A stretch of 64,000 nt of DNA from an uncultured Prochlorococcus sp. (GCA_902536455.1 CACAXN010000005.1:1-64000); one strand, 5' to 3'; numbered from the stretch's first letter, positions 43,274 to 54,367 are shown. Made by a program: numbers and translations. The notes: generated by a model not told the origin, from the sequence alone.

Positions 43274-45136
43274 CTATGCGGGCATCTTACTCTCTGCCAA
43301 GAGCGTTTTAAGATCTTCCCCTTCTATAACTTCTTCTTGAAGAATTTTTTGAGAAATAGATTCAAGAAGAGATAAATTATTCCTCAAAATATTAAGTGCA
43401 GTTTCATGAGCATCATCAACTAAATCTCTAACCTCTTTATCTATTGCTTGAGCAGTAGCATCACTAACAGATCTCCTAGGATTATTACCATTACCTAGGA
43501 ACTGGCCACCACCTTGTTTATCGTAAGCAAGCGGGCCAAGAATATCACTCATTCCGAATGTCCCAACCATTTGTTCAGCAATATCGGTTGCTCTTTGTAA
43601 GTCATTAGAAGCACCTGTAGTTATTTTGCCAAAAACTACTTCTTCAGCAGATCTTCCTCCAAGAAGTGTAGCTATTTGCCCTTTTAATTCTTCTTTTGAA
43701 TTTAAGAATCTTTCTTCAGTTGGCAATTGAAGAGTATAACCAAGTGCACTCATACCTCTTGGTACAATTGAAATCTTCGCAACTTTTGAACCTCCAGGCA
43801 TAAGATGACCAACAATTGCATGACCAACTTCATGGTAAGCGACAACTTTTTTCTCATCATCTTGAAGAACTCTACTCTTCTTCTCAAGTCCAGCAACTAC
43901 TCTTTCGATAGCTTCACTTAAATCTTGTTGTTCAACACTTTTTCTCTTAGCTCGGGCTGCTAGCAAAGCTGCTTCATTAACCATATTTGCCAAATCTGCG
44001 CCAGCGAATCCGCTTGTTGCTTGAGCAATAGAATCTAAATCTATCGATTCAGCAAGTTTAACTTTTTTTGTATATATTTCTAAAATTGTTTTTCTTCCAG
44101 ATAAATCAGGCCTATCAACTAAAACTTGCCTATCAAATCTGCCTGGCCTTAATAGAGCTGCATCAAGAACCTCTGGTTGGTTTGTAGCAGCAAGTACTAT
44201 TACTGGTTTATCTGCTGAAGCAAAACCATCCATCTCAGTAAGAAGTTGATTAAGAGTTTGTTCTCTCTCATCATTTCCACCAACAACTCCCATAGATCCC
44301 GAGCGACTTTTACCTATAGCATCCAACTCGTCTATAAAAATGATACATGGTGCTTTCTTTTTTGCTTGTTCAAATAAATCCCTTACCCTAGCTGCACCTG
44401 CACCTACAAAAAGTTCAACAAATTCAGAACCTGAAATTATGAAAAAAGGAACTTCCGCCTCGCCAGCAACAGCCTTGGAAAGCAGAGTTTTTCCTGTGCC
44501 AGGAGGTCCCACAAGAAGTACACCTTTGGGTATTCGAGCTCCAATATCAGTATATCTTTCCGGTTTCTTTAAAAAATCAACTATCTCCGTTAATTCATCT
44601 TTAGCTTCATCAACGCCAGCAACATCAGCAAATGTAACTTTTGATTCGTCGTCGGGGACATAAACTTTAGCTTTACTCTTAGTAAAACTTAGAGCTCCCT
44701 GGGCACCTCCGCCCCCCATACTTCTTCTAGCAAAGAACTGTAAAACAAGTATAAAAATCAAAGGAGGAACAACCCAGCTCAAAATTGTTGAAAAGAAATT
44801 AGGTTTCTTAGGAGGTGCAGCAGCAAATTCAACACCTTTACTCTCTAACCTTTGAGGAAGATCCATATCAAAAATTGGAGTAGTTGCTAAAACTGAGGGT
44901 GCCCCTTCTTCTGCACCATTTAACTCATATCTAATCTGTTCTTGTGTGATATATGCTCGTTTAACTTCTCCATCATTAACTTGGTCTATAAATAAAGAGT
45001 AAGGAACCCTAGGAATTTGCATATTTTGGTTTGGGAAAAGGCTACTAAATAAAAGTAATGCTCCAACTCCTATCAAAATAATATTTACAATTCCAAATTT
45101 TCTATTAGGTTGATTATCATCTTGTCTTATTGGCAT
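43274..45136 (-). CDS. ftsH: ATP-dependent zinc metalloprotease FtsH
   Basis: 620 residues from the ATG at 45136; the ORF track extends 32 codons upstream without family similarity. Two membrane helices (residues 15-33 and about 115-136) flank a lumenal or periplasmic domain. The AAA+ domain has Walker A GPPGTGKT (210-217), Walker B IIFIDELD and the second region of homology [11 protein letters not shown]; the zinc site is HEVGH (435-439). Membrane protease of thylakoid and plasma membrane proteins, including damaged D1 in photosystem II repair in the family. Cyanobacteria carry several FtsH copies; I do not assign which one. Confidence 0.96.
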   Translation of the reverse strand: MPIRQDDNQPNRKFGIVNIILIGVGALLLFSSLFPNQNMQIPRVPYSLFIDQVNDGEVKRAYITQEQIRYELNGAEEGAPSVLATTPIFDMDLPQRLESKGVEFAAAPPKKPNFFSTILSWVVPPLIFILVLQFFARRSMGGGGAQGALSFTKSKAKVYVPDDESKVTFADVAGVDEAKDELTEIVDFLKKPERYTDIGARIPKGVLLVGPPGTGKTLLSKAVAGEAEVPFFIISGSEFVELFVGAGAARVRDLFEQAKKKAPCIIFIDELDAIGKSRSGSMGVVGGNDEREQTLNQLLTEMDGFASADKPVIVLAATNQPEVLDAALLRPGRFDRQVLVDRPDLSGRKTILEIYTKKVKLAESIDLDSIAQATSGFAGADLANMVNEAALLAARAKRKSVEQQDLSEAIERVVAGLEKKSRVLQDDEKKVVAYHEVGHAIVGHLMPGGSKVAKISIVPRGMSALGYTLQLPTEERFLNSKEELKGQIATLLGGRSAEEVVFGKITTGASNDLQRATDIAEQMVGTFGMSDILGPLAYDKQGGGQFLGNGNNPRRSVSDATAQAIDKEVRDLVDDAHETALNILRNNLSLLESISQKILQEEVIEGEDLKTLLAESKMPA

Positions 45137-45247
45137 GGTTATAAACATTTTGAACTTATTATAAACTAAACGAAGAGTTTCCGTATCTGTATTGTTTTTT
45201 TTGGGTGAGAACCGTACGGTACTTTGACCCATAAAATTTGTATTAAA

Positions 45248-46342
45248 TTAATTTTTAAATGAACTCTTAACGCATATATCATCGCCAATCAAACTAAAAT
45301 TAAAATCACTTAATTTGATAATTTCCTGCATTTCTTGAAATCCAAAATCACCAAAGGGATTCATACTATTTTCTCCCCCTAAGATTTTTGGAGCAATAAA
45401 AGTAATAATTTTTTGAATACAATTAGATTTGATTGCAGCGGTAGCCAAACTAGGGCCACATTCCCAAAGAACTTTATTACACCCTCTTTTAGCAAGTATT
45501 TTTGAAATCAACTCTGGATTATCCGATGATACCTTTTCAACGTCCACACATTTCGGAATTCTTGAAAGGTAACTTTCATTCGCTGTAGAAGAATCATAAA
45601 TAACTAAAGTTTTTGCCTTACTACAATCCCAAAGATTAGATTTTGAAGGTAGATCTAAACTTTTTGTAAAAACAACTCGCAAAGGCTCAGGATTTTTGGA
45701 ACCTCTAGTAGTCAAAAGTGGGTTATCTCTTCTTAATGTGTTTCCGCCAATGATTATTGCATCAAATTCTGCTCTAAAAGAATGAACTAATAACCTTGAT
45801 TTATCATTAGTAATCCATTTACTTTTCCCATTTTTTAAAGCTATTCTTCCATCTATACTCATTGCCCATTTAAGAACACCAAATGCCTTTTTAGTAGTAT
45901 GCCTATGAATGAAAGCCTTATTTAGATCTAAGGATTCTTTCTCACATAATCCTAAGTGAACTTGTATTCCAGCTTCTTTTAGAAGCTTAATACCTTTACC
46001 AGAGACTCTTTTATCAGGGTCTTCGATAGATACATATACCTTTTTTAACCCAGAGGATATCACCTTATCTACACATGGAGGTGTTTTACCTTGATGGCAA
46101 CAAGGTTCAAGATTCACATACATTGTTCCACCTTTAGCATCCTTTTTTAAATTATTAAAAGCCATTGCCTCTGCATGAGGCATCCCTGCCTTGAAATGAA
46201 ACCCTTCTGAAATAAGGCTTCCATTCTCATCAAGTATCACTGCTCCCACTCTAGGGTTAGGACTCGTTGTATTTTTGCCTAATGAAGCCAAAAAAATTGC
46301 TCGTTTCATCCATTTTGTGTGGCTTACATTTTTTCCAGACAT
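45248..46342 (-). CDS. ribD: bifunctional riboflavin biosynthesis protein RibD (deaminase and reductase)
   Basis: 364 residues. The N-terminal cytidine-deaminase-like domain has the zinc motif HAEAMAFNNL with LEPCCHQGKTPPCVD; the C-terminal reductase domain has VLKWAMSIDGRIALKNGKSKWI, IIGGNTLRRDNPLLTTR and LWECGPSLATAAI. It performs the second and third steps of riboflavin synthesis. Leftward, downstream of the DUF3122 gene by 13 bases and 111 bases before the ftsH start. Confidence 0.96.
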   Translation of the reverse strand: MSGKNVSHTKWMKRAIFLASLGKNTTSPNPRVGAVILDENGSLISEGFHFKAGMPHAEAMAFNNLKKDAKGGTMYVNLEPCCHQGKTPPCVDKVISSGLKKVYVSIEDPDKRVSGKGIKLLKEAGIQVHLGLCEKESLDLNKAFIHRHTTKKAFGVLKWAMSIDGRIALKNGKSKWITNDKSRLLVHSFRAEFDAIIIGGNTLRRDNPLLTTRGSKNPEPLRVVFTKSLDLPSKSNLWDCSKAKTLVIYDSSTANESYLSRIPKCVDVEKVSSDNPELISKILAKRGCNKVLWECGPSLATAAIKSNCIQKIITFIAPKILGGENSMNPFGDFGFQEMQEIIKLSDFNFSLIGDDICVKSSFKN

Positions 46343-46355
46343 CTCAAAATTAGGA

Positions 46356-46856
46356 TTAGTTTATTGATCTCCACTCTTTGACAACAAAGGGAGGAACTGG
46401 TAATTCAGAAAAAACTCCTGACAAAGATAATCTTAATGGTCTATTTTTATCTAAATTTTCAATCAACTCATCAAGATCAAATTCAGCAGCAGCTTGTCTT
46501 CCATCGTTTGCTAGCTCCTCATTAAGTAGTGTTTTATCATTTAAAAACCACTTTTTTCTCCCTGATTCAACCCTCAAATCGGTAGGATGATCAATCCTAA
46601 GATTTCCTGGATATCCTATTACTCTCAAAATCAATTTATTTTCAAATAAAGGCGATTTATAAGCTACTAATTGCCAAGTTTCAAAGTCTAAGTCCCTTAA
46701 GAACTCACTACTAGCATTTATTAATTCCCCATTTATTTCTGTCTCTGCAACCTCTGCAAATACTTTTAATGGGTTAAAAACAAATGCTAGTAGTAAAAGT
46801 AAAGGTAATATACCTTTTAAAAAGATATTTTTATTTGATTTTGTAATTTTCTTCAT
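46356..46856 (-). CDS. DUF3122 family secreted protein
   Basis: 166 residues. A signal peptide is evident (basic start, hydrophobic ILPLLLLLAFVFNPL, likely cleavage after VFA). The mature part, with ETWQLVAYKSPLFENKLILRVIGYPG and a C-terminal LPVPPFVVKEW, matches the cyanobacterial DUF3122 family, which has no established function. Expected in the periplasm or thylakoid lumen. The start overlaps the preceding small gene by 26 bases. Confidence 0.8.
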   Translation of the reverse strand: MKKITKSNKNIFLKGILPLLLLLAFVFNPLKVFAEVAETEINGELINASSEFLRDLDFETWQLVAYKSPLFENKLILRVIGYPGNLRIDHPTDLRVESGRKKWFLNDKTLLNEELANDGRQAAAEFDLDELIENLDKNRPLRLSLSGVFSELPVPPFVVKEWRSIN

Positions 46857-47082
46857 TTTCAGAATCCATCAGGGCATCTAAAGTTACAGCTGTTCTTACA
46901 ATAGCTTGGTATCTTTTGATTATTTTACGATTTTTTTCAATCACTCGAGATAGATTCAAAGTGTCTTTTTCAGAATAGCTAGATGTTAAACCGCTAGAAT
47001 CTTCCTCGATAAACTCAAATTCAATATCTTTGTTAATGAGAGTTAACAATAAATCATGTAATCTCTTTCTCCTTTCAGACAA
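46831..47082 (-). CDS. conserved small hypothetical protein
   Basis: 83 residues, charged and probably helical (MSERRKRLHDLLLTLINKD, then NRKIIKRYQAIVRTAVTLDALMDSE). No ATG exists in a usable place, so TTG at 47082 is the likely start; no clear ribosome binding site precedes it. It overlaps the DUF3122 gene by 26 bases in another frame, consistent with an operon. I do not recognise the family; its conserved surroundings suggest a true gene. Confidence 0.65.
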   Translation of the reverse strand: MSERRKRLHDLLLTLINKDIEFEFIEEDSSGLTSSYSEKDTLNLSRVIEKNRKIIKRYQAIVRTAVTLDALMDSENEENYKIK

Positions 47083-47165
47083 TTAATTTACTATGATGAC
47101 TTAATCAATAATAAGATAATTTAATAAAAGATTCAAACAGCTCAATTACTTTTCATTAAATATTG

Positions 47166-48440
47166 ATGACCGAAGTTATTAGAAAAATTCATGTAGTAGG
47201 TATTAATTCATATTTATTTGGAGATTTACTTCCCAAATTACAAGATTTATTTATAGCAACAGAAAATATCGCAGTTCCCTTTTCATATGTAGAAGAAATT
47301 AAATCATGGAGCGTGAATGGTTTAGAAAAACAAAAATCATTTTTTTCTAGCAATAGTAATAACGAACTTATTAACTGGCTTAGATCTCAAAAAACTGATG
47401 TTATTTTAATTACGAGAGGAGATCCACTTTGGTTTGGGATTGGAAGAATACTACTAGAAAATTTTTCCAAAGATGAATTAAGTTTCTACCCTTCAAATAC
47501 TTGTATTCAATTAGCATTTAGCAAGTTAAAAATCCCATGGCAAAATACTGTTAATGTAAGTATTCACGGGAGAGATTCTACTAAGTTATTTGAGGCTCTT
47601 AAAGGGAGGCCTTCAAGTTTGGCTATTATTACAGATTCAAATAACAAAAGTTTAGAAATAATCAAAAAAAACTTATCAGAATTAAATCTCATTGACTTCT
47701 ATGATTTTTGGCTCTGTGAAGAAATAGGCTTCGATAATGAAAAAATAAGAAAACTAAATCTTAAAGAGTCATTACCCTCTGATATATCAAGTTTGAATAT
47801 TGTTGTTCTTACAAAAACAATGGGAAATTACTCAAATAACAATATTCCTCTTTTTGGAATCAGTGACCATAATTTTAAAACTTTTGATGATAGACCAAAT
47901 TTATTAACCAAGAGGGAGGTTCGCATTCAAATCTTAGCTGATCTAGAGCTCCCTAAAAATGGTGTTATCTGGGATATAGGAGCAGGTTGTGGGTCAATTG
48001 GTTTGGAGGCATTAAAATTAAGGCCTAATTTAGATTTGTTTTGTATCGACAAAAGGATTGGCTCAAAAGCATTAATACTAGAAAACTCAAAAAGGCTTGG
48101 AGTTAAACCAAAATTTATTTTTGAAGAAGACATTAACAATACCTTGAATAAGAGAAATTTGAGTTCTTTTGAAAAACCTAATAGAGTCGTAATTGGAGGA
48201 TGTGATAAAAAAACTAAACTTCAAATTATTAATAGCCTTGATAAGGTTATGAGTATTGGAGATATTATCGTTATCCCAATAATTGAAATTCAAACCATAA
48301 AAGAATTGAAAGAGGAATTAGAAGATAAACACTTTAAAATAAATTTAAATTTAATTCAGACTTATAAAAGCTTAAGTATCTCTGAGGGAATAAGGTTAGA
48401 ACCAAATAATCCTGTTTTTTTATTAAAAGGAAAAAAATAA
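47166..48440 (+). CDS. cobL: precorrin-6Y C5,15-methyltransferase (CbiE/CbiT fusion)
   Basis: 424 residues from the ATG at 47166; the preceding TTG is less likely. The N-terminal half is CbiE-like (IRKIHVVGINSYLFGDL, ITRGDPLWFGIGRIL, YPSNTCIQLAFSKL), and the C-terminal half is a CbiT SAM methyltransferase (REVRIQILADLELPKNGVIWDIGAGCGSIGLEAL). It methylates C5 and C15 and decarboxylates the corrin ring in cobalamin synthesis, consistent with B12 (pseudocobalamin) production in this lineage. It converges with nadK with 13 bases between. Confidence 0.93.
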   Translation: MTEVIRKIHVVGINSYLFGDLLPKLQDLFIATENIAVPFSYVEEIKSWSVNGLEKQKSFFSSNSNNELINWLRSQKTDVILITRGDPLWFGIGRILLENFSKDELSFYPSNTCIQLAFSKLKIPWQNTVNVSIHGRDSTKLFEALKGRPSSLAIITDSNNKSLEIIKKNLSELNLIDFYDFWLCEEIGFDNEKIRKLNLKESLPSDISSLNIVVLTKTMGNYSNNNIPLFGISDHNFKTFDDRPNLLTKREVRIQILADLELPKNGVIWDIGAGCGSIGLEALKLRPNLDLFCIDKRIGSKALILENSKRLGVKPKFIFEEDINNTLNKRNLSSFEKPNRVVIGGCDKKTKLQIINSLDKVMSIGDIIVIPIIEIQTIKELKEELEDKHFKINLNLIQTYKSLSISEGIRLEPNNPVFLLKGKK

Positions 48441-48453
48441 ATTTTAATAATTA

Positions 48454-49362
48454 TTATTTGTTTGGTTTGGCCACGTGGGGCAAACCCCAACCTAGTTTAT
48501 TTCTTAGAACTTGGAAAAATTCATGATCTTCAAGTCTAATAAACTTTACTGAATGTTTACTCTTTCTAATTAAAACTCTATCTTCAGGCCAAACATAACA
48601 ACCAGCATTCCCATCAACAACCATCACTAATCTTTCAGGAGTTGCAGGGAACACAGTAACCGGCTCGGAATCATTAAAAACTAGTGCCCTTGATGCCAAT
48701 GAATGAGGAGCAATTGGAGTTAATTGCACTACTGGACAATCAGGTGTGATGACAGGTCCTCCTGCACTTAAAGAATATGCAGTAGATCCAGTTGGAGTAG
48801 ATAAAATTACTCCATCAGCTGAAATATCCACAGGAGCATGTCGCCCTATTGAAATCTCAAAATGACACATACTTGTTAAAGGTTCTCTATGAAGGGCCAT
48901 CTCATTAAGGCAAAGAGACTCCCATCTCCTTTGATCATTTCTCATCACACTAATAATAAAACAAGTTCTTTCTTCAATCTCCCAATTTCCATCGATGATT
49001 TTATCAATAGCTTCATCTAAATTAGATAAATAAGCTTCCGCTAGAAATCCTAAATGACCAGTATTTATTGTAAGAATTGGAATTTTAGCAGGTGCTGTTT
49101 GCCTCGCAGCAGAAAGTACAGTCCCATCTCCGCCAAGAACAATTGCAAATTCCATGGAGGAATCAAACCCCTCGGGCACACAATTCATATATCCCAAAGG
49201 ACGAACATGTTGATCGGGATTAGCGAATCCAACCATTCCACCAGAGCTGCTAACTCTTACAACCTCATAATTGGATTTTTCCAATTTTAGCTGCAAAGAA
49301 CTTGCAGTTTGCACAGCAAGTTCTTTTCCATCATTAACGATTAGTCCTGCTTTACGTACCAA
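48454..49362 (-). CDS. nadK: NAD kinase
   Basis: 302 residues. [13 protein letters not shown] is the GGDGT active site, with [21 protein letters not shown] and the nucleotide-binding [17 protein letters not shown]. Phosphorylates NAD to NADP, the cofactor of photosynthetic electron transfer. The start appears to be TTG (49362, reading [11 protein letters not shown]); no ATG or GTG fits the family start. The following promoter region before pheS's end is short (71 bases). Confidence 0.95.
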   Translation of the reverse strand: MVRKAGLIVNDGKELAVQTASSLQLKLEKSNYEVVRVSSSGGMVGFANPDQHVRPLGYMNCVPEGFDSSMEFAIVLGGDGTVLSAARQTAPAKIPILTINTGHLGFLAEAYLSNLDEAIDKIIDGNWEIEERTCFIISVMRNDQRRWESLCLNEMALHREPLTSMCHFEISIGRHAPVDISADGVILSTPTGSTAYSLSAGGPVITPDCPVVQLTPIAPHSLASRALVFNDSEPVTVFPATPERLVMVVDGNAGCYVWPEDRVLIRKSKHSVKFIRLEDHEFFQVLRNKLGWGLPHVAKPNK

Positions 49363-49433
49363 TCAAAAAATTAAAACTATAACTATCTTAGACTAATTTG
49401 TTTGACAATCCTAATTTAAAAATTCAATATTTT

Positions 49434-50441
49434 TTAGAACTGCTCTAAGAATCTTAGATCATTTGTATAAAATTTTCTGATGTCATCAATTTGATGTCTC
49501 ACCATACAAAATCTTTCAACTCCTAAACCGGCTGCAAAACCAGTCCATTTTTCAGAATCTATTCCTAATTTTTCTAAGACCTTAGGATCTACCATCCCGC
49601 AGCCCATTACTTCTAACCATTTACCTTTCCATTGAACGTCTACTTCTGCCGAAGGTTCGGTAAATGGAAAATAACTAGCCCTGAATCTTACGGGGATATC
49701 TCCAAAAAAAGTCTTTAAAAAAGTAAGAACCGTTCCTCTTAAGTGACTAAAATTAATATTTTGATCGATACATAAAACCTCAACCTGATTAAATACAGGA
49801 GAGTGAGTAGCATCTACAGCATCTCTCCTATACACTCTACCCGGAGCAATAATTCTTACTGGAGGAGGGTTATTTTCTAAGTATCTTATCTGAACCGGAG
49901 AAGTATGAGTCCTTAGAAGAAGACTTTCATCTAAGTAGAAAGTATCCTGCATATCTCTTGCAGGATGATTTTTAGGTATATTAAGCGACTCAAAATTATA
50001 AAAATCAGTTTCTATTTCAGGGCCACTCTCAACCGAGTACCCTAAACCACAAAAAATATCTATTATTTCATCTTGAGTTGAAATTAAAGGATGTTTACTT
50101 CCAGGGGGTGTTCCAACTGAAGGAATAGTTACATCAATTTTTTCGTTTTTAATTTGCTCATCTAAGGCTTCACTATTAAGTTGCTTTTTTCTCTTTGTTA
50201 TTAGATCTTGCAAATTTGTCTTTATTAAATTTGCCTTCTGACCAACAATTGGTCTATCACTAACAGATAATTGACCCATTGTTTTCAAAATAATTGACAA
50301 ATCACCTTTTTTTCCTATTAAGGAAACTCTCAGTTGATCGAGTTCTTCATCAGTATTAGCATTATCTATATTCTTTTTTGCTTTTTGGGAAAGATTATTT
50401 AGTTTTTCCTCAATTTGACTTAATGATTCAATTTGACTCAC
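49434..50441 (-). CDS. pheS: phenylalanyl-tRNA synthetase alpha subunit
   Basis: 335 residues. The N-terminal coiled coil (residues 1-85) contacts tRNA. Class II motif 2 is [20 protein letters not shown] and motif 3 [21 protein letters not shown]; the Phe-binding region is [12 protein letters not shown]. With PheT (elsewhere) it charges tRNA-Phe. Divergent from surE, with 68 bases between for both promoters. Confidence 0.97.
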   Translation of the reverse strand: MSQIESLSQIEEKLNNLSQKAKKNIDNANTDEELDQLRVSLIGKKGDLSIILKTMGQLSVSDRPIVGQKANLIKTNLQDLITKRKKQLNSEALDEQIKNEKIDVTIPSVGTPPGSKHPLISTQDEIIDIFCGLGYSVESGPEIETDFYNFESLNIPKNHPARDMQDTFYLDESLLLRTHTSPVQIRYLENNPPPVRIIAPGRVYRRDAVDATHSPVFNQVEVLCIDQNINFSHLRGTVLTFLKTFFGDIPVRFRASYFPFTEPSAEVDVQWKGKWLEVMGCGMVDPKVLEKLGIDSEKWTGFAAGLGVERFCMVRHQIDDIRKFYTNDLRFLEQF

Positions 50442-50509
50442 TGATATAGTAAAAATAAGTATTACTTTATTTTACTTAAATATCGTCCATAAATAAAACT
50501 TGTTGATTA

Positions 50510-51319
50510 ATGGAACCGTTAAATATATTAATTAGTAATGATGATGGTGTTTTTGCAGAAGGAATAAGGGCATTAGCAAAATCAGCGCAAAAAAGAGGAC
50601 ATAAGGTTACCGTAGTTTGTCCTGACCAAGAAAGATCAGCTACTGGCCATGGCCTTACTTTGCAATCTCCACTAAGAGTGGAAAGAGCTGACGAATTATT
50701 TGGGAGAGGTATCACAGCTTGGGGATGTTCGGGTACACCTGCTGATTGCGTCAAATTAGCACTTTCTGAGCTCTTGGATAATAAACCTGATCTAGTTCTT
50801 TCTGGAATAAATCACGGTCCAAATTTAGGGACAGATATTTTTTGTTCAGGCACTGTTGCAGCAGCAATGGAAGGCACTTTAGAAAATGTTCCTTCTATGG
50901 CAATAAGTGTTGCAAGTTTTAAATGGAAGAATTTTGAATTTGCCGGAGAAATTGCAATTAACATTGCTGAACAAGCAATTAAAGATAGTTGGCCACCTTC
51001 ACTTCTTTTAAATCTGAATATCCCCCCCTGCGAGAGAGATAAAATAAAGGAATTATCTTGGACAAGATTATCAATCCGGAAATATAAAAATCAATTTTCG
51101 AAAAGGGAGGACCCAAGGGGTGATGATTATTATTGGTTGGCAGGTGAGGTGGTTTTAGATCTTAAATCAAAAGGTTATGGTCCAAAGAATTGGCCCAGTG
51201 ACGTATCTCAAATACAAGAAAATAAAATATCGCTTACGCCAGTACAACCAGATTTATTTTGGAGAGGTAGTTTAGATTTATTACCTAAAATTAATAATTC
51301 ATTTGTAAAGCCTTCTTAA
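50510..51319 (+). CDS. surE: 5'/3'-nucleotidase SurE
   Basis: 269 residues. [18 protein letters not shown] carries the metal-binding Asp-Asp pair, then [28 protein letters not shown] and [25 protein letters not shown]. It dephosphorylates nucleoside monophosphates and some polyphosphate. The start at 50510 begins the family sequence. Its 3' end overlaps the DUF3611 gene on the other strand by 21 bases. Confidence 0.96.
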   Translation: MEPLNILISNDDGVFAEGIRALAKSAQKRGHKVTVVCPDQERSATGHGLTLQSPLRVERADELFGRGITAWGCSGTPADCVKLALSELLDNKPDLVLSGINHGPNLGTDIFCSGTVAAAMEGTLENVPSMAISVASFKWKNFEFAGEIAINIAEQAIKDSWPPSLLLNLNIPPCERDKIKELSWTRLSIRKYKNQFSKREDPRGDDYYWLAGEVVLDLKSKGYGPKNWPSDVSQIQENKISLTPVQPDLFWRGSLDLLPKINNSFVKPS

Positions 51320-51832
51320 AAGCCATAAAGAAAAGCAAAGCCCAAAAAAATGAGCAGCAATAACTTGTGTGTTACTTAGCACAGATAAAATCTCAAGCCC
51401 AGTAATTGGAATATCAGATGCAGCCGTTATTAACTGTCCAGTCGTTTGCGAGGATGCTTGTATAAATAGTGCACCCATAAGTGCCTGATATCCAATTAAT
51501 CCAAACAAAATTCCTAACAAATCAACTACTAGACCCCTTTTTATTAATTTACTTGTTTGTCCTCTTGAAGGCCTAGCGTTGCTCGCAATTGCTCTACCAG
51601 TTCTAACTATTAACCAACCTTGCCATAGACTAAAAAGTAGTAAAATCAAGGATATAGTTGTAAGCGAAAGTCCAGGAGTTAAACCAAGCTGTCCTTCGCT
51701 ATTATTTACAACATTTGAAAAAAGCAAAACAGCTGCAACTACAACACCTAAAATGGATTGAAACCAAAAGCGTATCCATCCAATGCGCCGCATTCCAAAT
51801 GAAAGCGACTGAAAATCAATTTTGTCAGACAT
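51299..51832 (-). CDS. DUF3611 family membrane protein
   Basis: 177 residues with four hydrophobic helices ([62 protein letters not shown] and [16 protein letters not shown]). [15 protein letters not shown] at the start is typical of the cyanobacterial/plastid DUF3611 family, of unknown function in membranes. It overlaps the end of surE and is divergent from ribF, 68 bases away. Confidence 0.83.
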   Translation of the reverse strand: MSDKIDFQSLSFGMRRIGWIRFWFQSILGVVVAAVLLFSNVVNNSEGQLGLTPGLSLTTISLILLLFSLWQGWLIVRTGRAIASNARPSRGQTSKLIKRGLVVDLLGILFGLIGYQALMGALFIQASSQTTGQLITAASDIPITGLEILSVLSNTQVIAAHFFGLCFSLWLLRRLYK

Positions 51833-51900
51833 TCATTTGATTGAATAAACTATAATCTATTCAAATTTGCCATCAAAATCATAAAATTGCACGTAATCTT

Positions 51901-52824
51901 TTGATCTCTTTAATATCGCCATCTGAAGTTAAGAACCCTACTTCAATAGCTGTTGGAAGTTTTGATGGCCTTCATGCTGGCCACAGAAAATTAATAAAAA
52001 GTGTTGTTGAAGAGAATAAATACACCCCAACTATTGCGAGCTTCTGGCCTCATCCCAGAGAAGTTCTATACCAAGAGACGCGTCTTAGACTTGATCTCCC
52101 TGATGAAAAACTACATATTCTTGAAGATCTCGGAATTGAACAATTAGTTCTGATTCCCTTTGATAGGGAACTATCTAAATTAAGCGCAGAAAGGTTTGTA
52201 AAAGATATTTTAATAAATCAATTACAAGCAAAAAAAATTTCTGTAGGTGCTAATTTCAAATTTGGTTTTAAAAGAAGTGGAGATATAAATACCATAAAAA
52301 ATATGATTAAAGATACGAATATAAAACTAAAAATCACTCCAATTTTTGAAGACGAAGAAGGTAGGATCAGTAGTAGCAGAATAAGAGACTTATTAGAGAA
52401 AGGTGATCTGAAAAATGCTTTCAAAATTCTTAAAAGGCCTTATATTTTTAATGGAAAGGTTGTTAAAGGTAAAGGTATTGGAAAAGGTATAGGATGGCCC
52501 ACCGCAAATCTTGAAATAGATGGCAGAAAATTCTTACCCGGAGAAGGTGTCTACGCAGCTTGGACAACAATAGAAAATTCCAACCAGAAAATTGAATCTA
52601 TTATGAATCTTGGCTCGCAACCAACAATTAATCCTTTATTACCATCTGCAGTTGAAGTTCATCTCATCAACAAAGATATTAATCTCTATGGTTCAAATTT
52701 ATTTGTAGAACCAGTTGAAAAGCTGAGATCTCAAATCCAGTTCGAGAATATAGATCAACTTTCTAATCAAATTAAAAAAGATAGAAATAATGCCTTAAAA
52801 ATTTTTAATAACTACAAACAATAA
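51901..52824 (+). CDS. ribF: bifunctional riboflavin kinase/FAD synthetase
   Basis: 307 residues starting at TTG 51901; no ATG or GTG is available before the conserved AVGSFDGLHAGHRKLI, the nucleotidyl-transferase HxGH motif. RISSSRIRDLLEKGDL continues the FAD synthetase domain, and the C-terminal kinase has GKGIGWPTANLEI, LPGEGVYAAW and NLGSQPTINP. Makes FMN and FAD. The 8-base gap to thiE suggests co-transcription. Confidence 0.95.
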   Translation: MISLISPSEVKNPTSIAVGSFDGLHAGHRKLIKSVVEENKYTPTIASFWPHPREVLYQETRLRLDLPDEKLHILEDLGIEQLVLIPFDRELSKLSAERFVKDILINQLQAKKISVGANFKFGFKRSGDINTIKNMIKDTNIKLKITPIFEDEEGRISSSRIRDLLEKGDLKNAFKILKRPYIFNGKVVKGKGIGKGIGWPTANLEIDGRKFLPGEGVYAAWTTIENSNQKIESIMNLGSQPTINPLLPSAVEVHLINKDINLYGSNLFVEPVEKLRSQIQFENIDQLSNQIKKDRNNALKIFNNYKQ

Positions 52825-52831
52825 ATTACAA

Positions 52832-53887
52832 ATGCAGAATTCCAATAATAGAAATGAGGAAGATTTACGGGTATATCAGATTATTGACGCAAATCTTGAT
52901 AGAGCGCGAGAAGGCTTAAGGGTTCTTGAAGATTGGGCCAGATTTGGTTTTGGCAAAAATGATTTTGTTGCCAAGATAAAAAATTATCGACAAATTTTAG
53001 GAAAGAATCATTTAGGAATTTATAAACAATCAAGGAATCAGATTGAGGACCAATGCAAAGGATTAACTCATCAAGAGCAAAGCAACAGAAAAACACCTGA
53101 GCAAATAATAAGTTCAAATGCAGGCAGAGTTCAAGAAGCTTTAAGAGTTATAGAAGAATTCTCGAGACTACATAATCAGGAGCTTTCAAAAATTGCTTCT
53201 GAAATTAGATATGAAATTTATACTTTAGAGATTGACCTATTAAATTTGAGCAATAGCAATGGATTGGAGGAAATATTAAAAGAAAACGATTTATATATCA
53301 TCACAGATCCAAAAGAAAATTTATTAGAAATAATAGAGGATATATTAATTGCAGGAGTAAAAATTATTCAACATAGATTTAAAACTGGAACTGATAAAGA
53401 TAATCTTGAAGAAGCAATCCATATTAAAAATCTATGTAAAAGATATAATTCATTATTCATAATTAACGATAGGATTGATATAGCTCTAGCATCGAATGCA
53501 GATGGGATTCATCTCGGACAAGATGATATAGACTTAAAAACCGCGAGAAAATTATTAGGTAATTCAAAAATTATCGGTATAAGTGCAAATAATGAAATTG
53601 ATATTTCTGATGCTCTTAAAAAGGGTTGTGATTACATAGGAATAGGACCTGTATTTGAAACTGCTACGAAAAAAGACAAAAAACCTTTGGGTATTGAAAA
53701 GATCAAAACCTTAACAAAAGATTTAAATATTCCATGGTTTGCTATCGGGGGAGTTACCAAAAAAAATATTTCGTATTTAAAAAGCAATGGTTTTCAGAAA
53801 GTTGCATTAGTTTCGGAACTAATGAATTCTGAAGATCCTAAAGAAGACGCTATTATTATTTTAAAAAAGTTATCTCATGAAAATTAA
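52832..53887 (+). CDS. thiE: thiamine phosphate synthase (two-domain cyanobacterial type)
   Basis: 351 residues, longer than the usual 210 because of an N-terminal helical domain of about 140 residues (IDANLDRAREGLRVLEDWARF, NAGRVQEALRVIEEFSRL) found in cyanobacterial ThiE. The C-terminal TIM barrel has YIITDPKENL, GVKIIQHRFKTG, FIINDRIDIALASNADGIHLGQDD and GIGPVFETATKK. Joins the thiazole and pyrimidine phosphates to thiamine phosphate. Its last ten bases overlap thiS, supporting one transcript from ribF to thiS. Confidence 0.96.
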   Translation: MQNSNNRNEEDLRVYQIIDANLDRAREGLRVLEDWARFGFGKNDFVAKIKNYRQILGKNHLGIYKQSRNQIEDQCKGLTHQEQSNRKTPEQIISSNAGRVQEALRVIEEFSRLHNQELSKIASEIRYEIYTLEIDLLNLSNSNGLEEILKENDLYIITDPKENLLEIIEDILIAGVKIIQHRFKTGTDKDNLEEAIHIKNLCKRYNSLFIINDRIDIALASNADGIHLGQDDIDLKTARKLLGNSKIIGISANNEIDISDALKKGCDYIGIGPVFETATKKDKKPLGIEKIKTLTKDLNIPWFAIGGVTKKNISYLKSNGFQKVALVSELMNSEDPKEDAIIILKKLSHEN

Positions 53888-54086
53888 GGTAAATGGAGAA
53901 GAAAAAAAAATAGACCTTGATCAAGAAAATGCCCTATTATCTTCTGCACTTAATTTAATGGGATATAAACCCAATACAATTGTCGTCGAGTTAAATCATT
54001 TAATTATTAATTCAATAAAATGGAGGGAAGTGAAACTTAAAGATGGGGATAATTTAGAAATCGTCTCTATAGTTGGTGGGGGTTAG
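53877..54086 (+). CDS. thiS: sulfur carrier protein ThiS
   Basis: 69 residues, ubiquitin-like fold, opening MKIKVNGEEKKI and ending IVSIVGGG, whose terminal Gly-Gly is adenylated and thiocarboxylated to supply sulfur for the thiazole ring. Overlaps thiE by eleven bases. No TPP riboswitch is seen directly in front of the thi genes in this window. Confidence 0.94.
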   Translation: MKIKVNGEEKKIDLDQENALLSSALNLMGYKPNTIVVELNHLIINSIKWREVKLKDGDNLEIVSIVGGG

Positions 54087-54199
54087 AAGATAAAATTTTT
54101 TTTAAATTCAAAATCTTCATAATATTTTAAGTTTAAGCGTGAAACATTAACCTAATTTTTCCTGTTTTCGTTTTATATTTTTAATGCATATTCAAATTA

Positions 54200-54367
54200 A
54201 TGAAAGAAAAAATTCATAGTAATTCAAGAACCCTTAAATGGGAGCAAAATGGGGAGTTGGCCCAAAATGATCTCTCAGAATTAATTGAAAGATTAAAAAA
54301 TGTAGAAAGTGAACATACCTCTTCAGAGCTGTCCAGATTAGGTACAAAATCAGAAATAAAAGATTAA
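54200..54367 (+). CDS. 55-residue hypothetical protein
   Basis: ATG at 54200 reads MKEKIHSNSRTLKWEQNGEL, then an amphipathic helix LSELIERLKNVESEHTSSEL, TAA at 54365. Too short for the ORF track. The charged helical composition and position in a compact core region argue for a genuine small gene; no family recognised. Confidence 0.5.
   Translation: MKEKIHSNSRTLKWEQNGELAQNDLSELIERLKNVESEHTSSELSRLGTKSEIKD

Noticed and set aside
44340-44663. 107-residue plus-strand ORF
   Set aside because: Antisense to the ftsH ATPase domain; no independent support.
52832-54086. Thiamine riboswitch in front of thiE/thiS
   Set aside because: Only 8 bases separate ribF and thiE and no THI-box sequence is visible.
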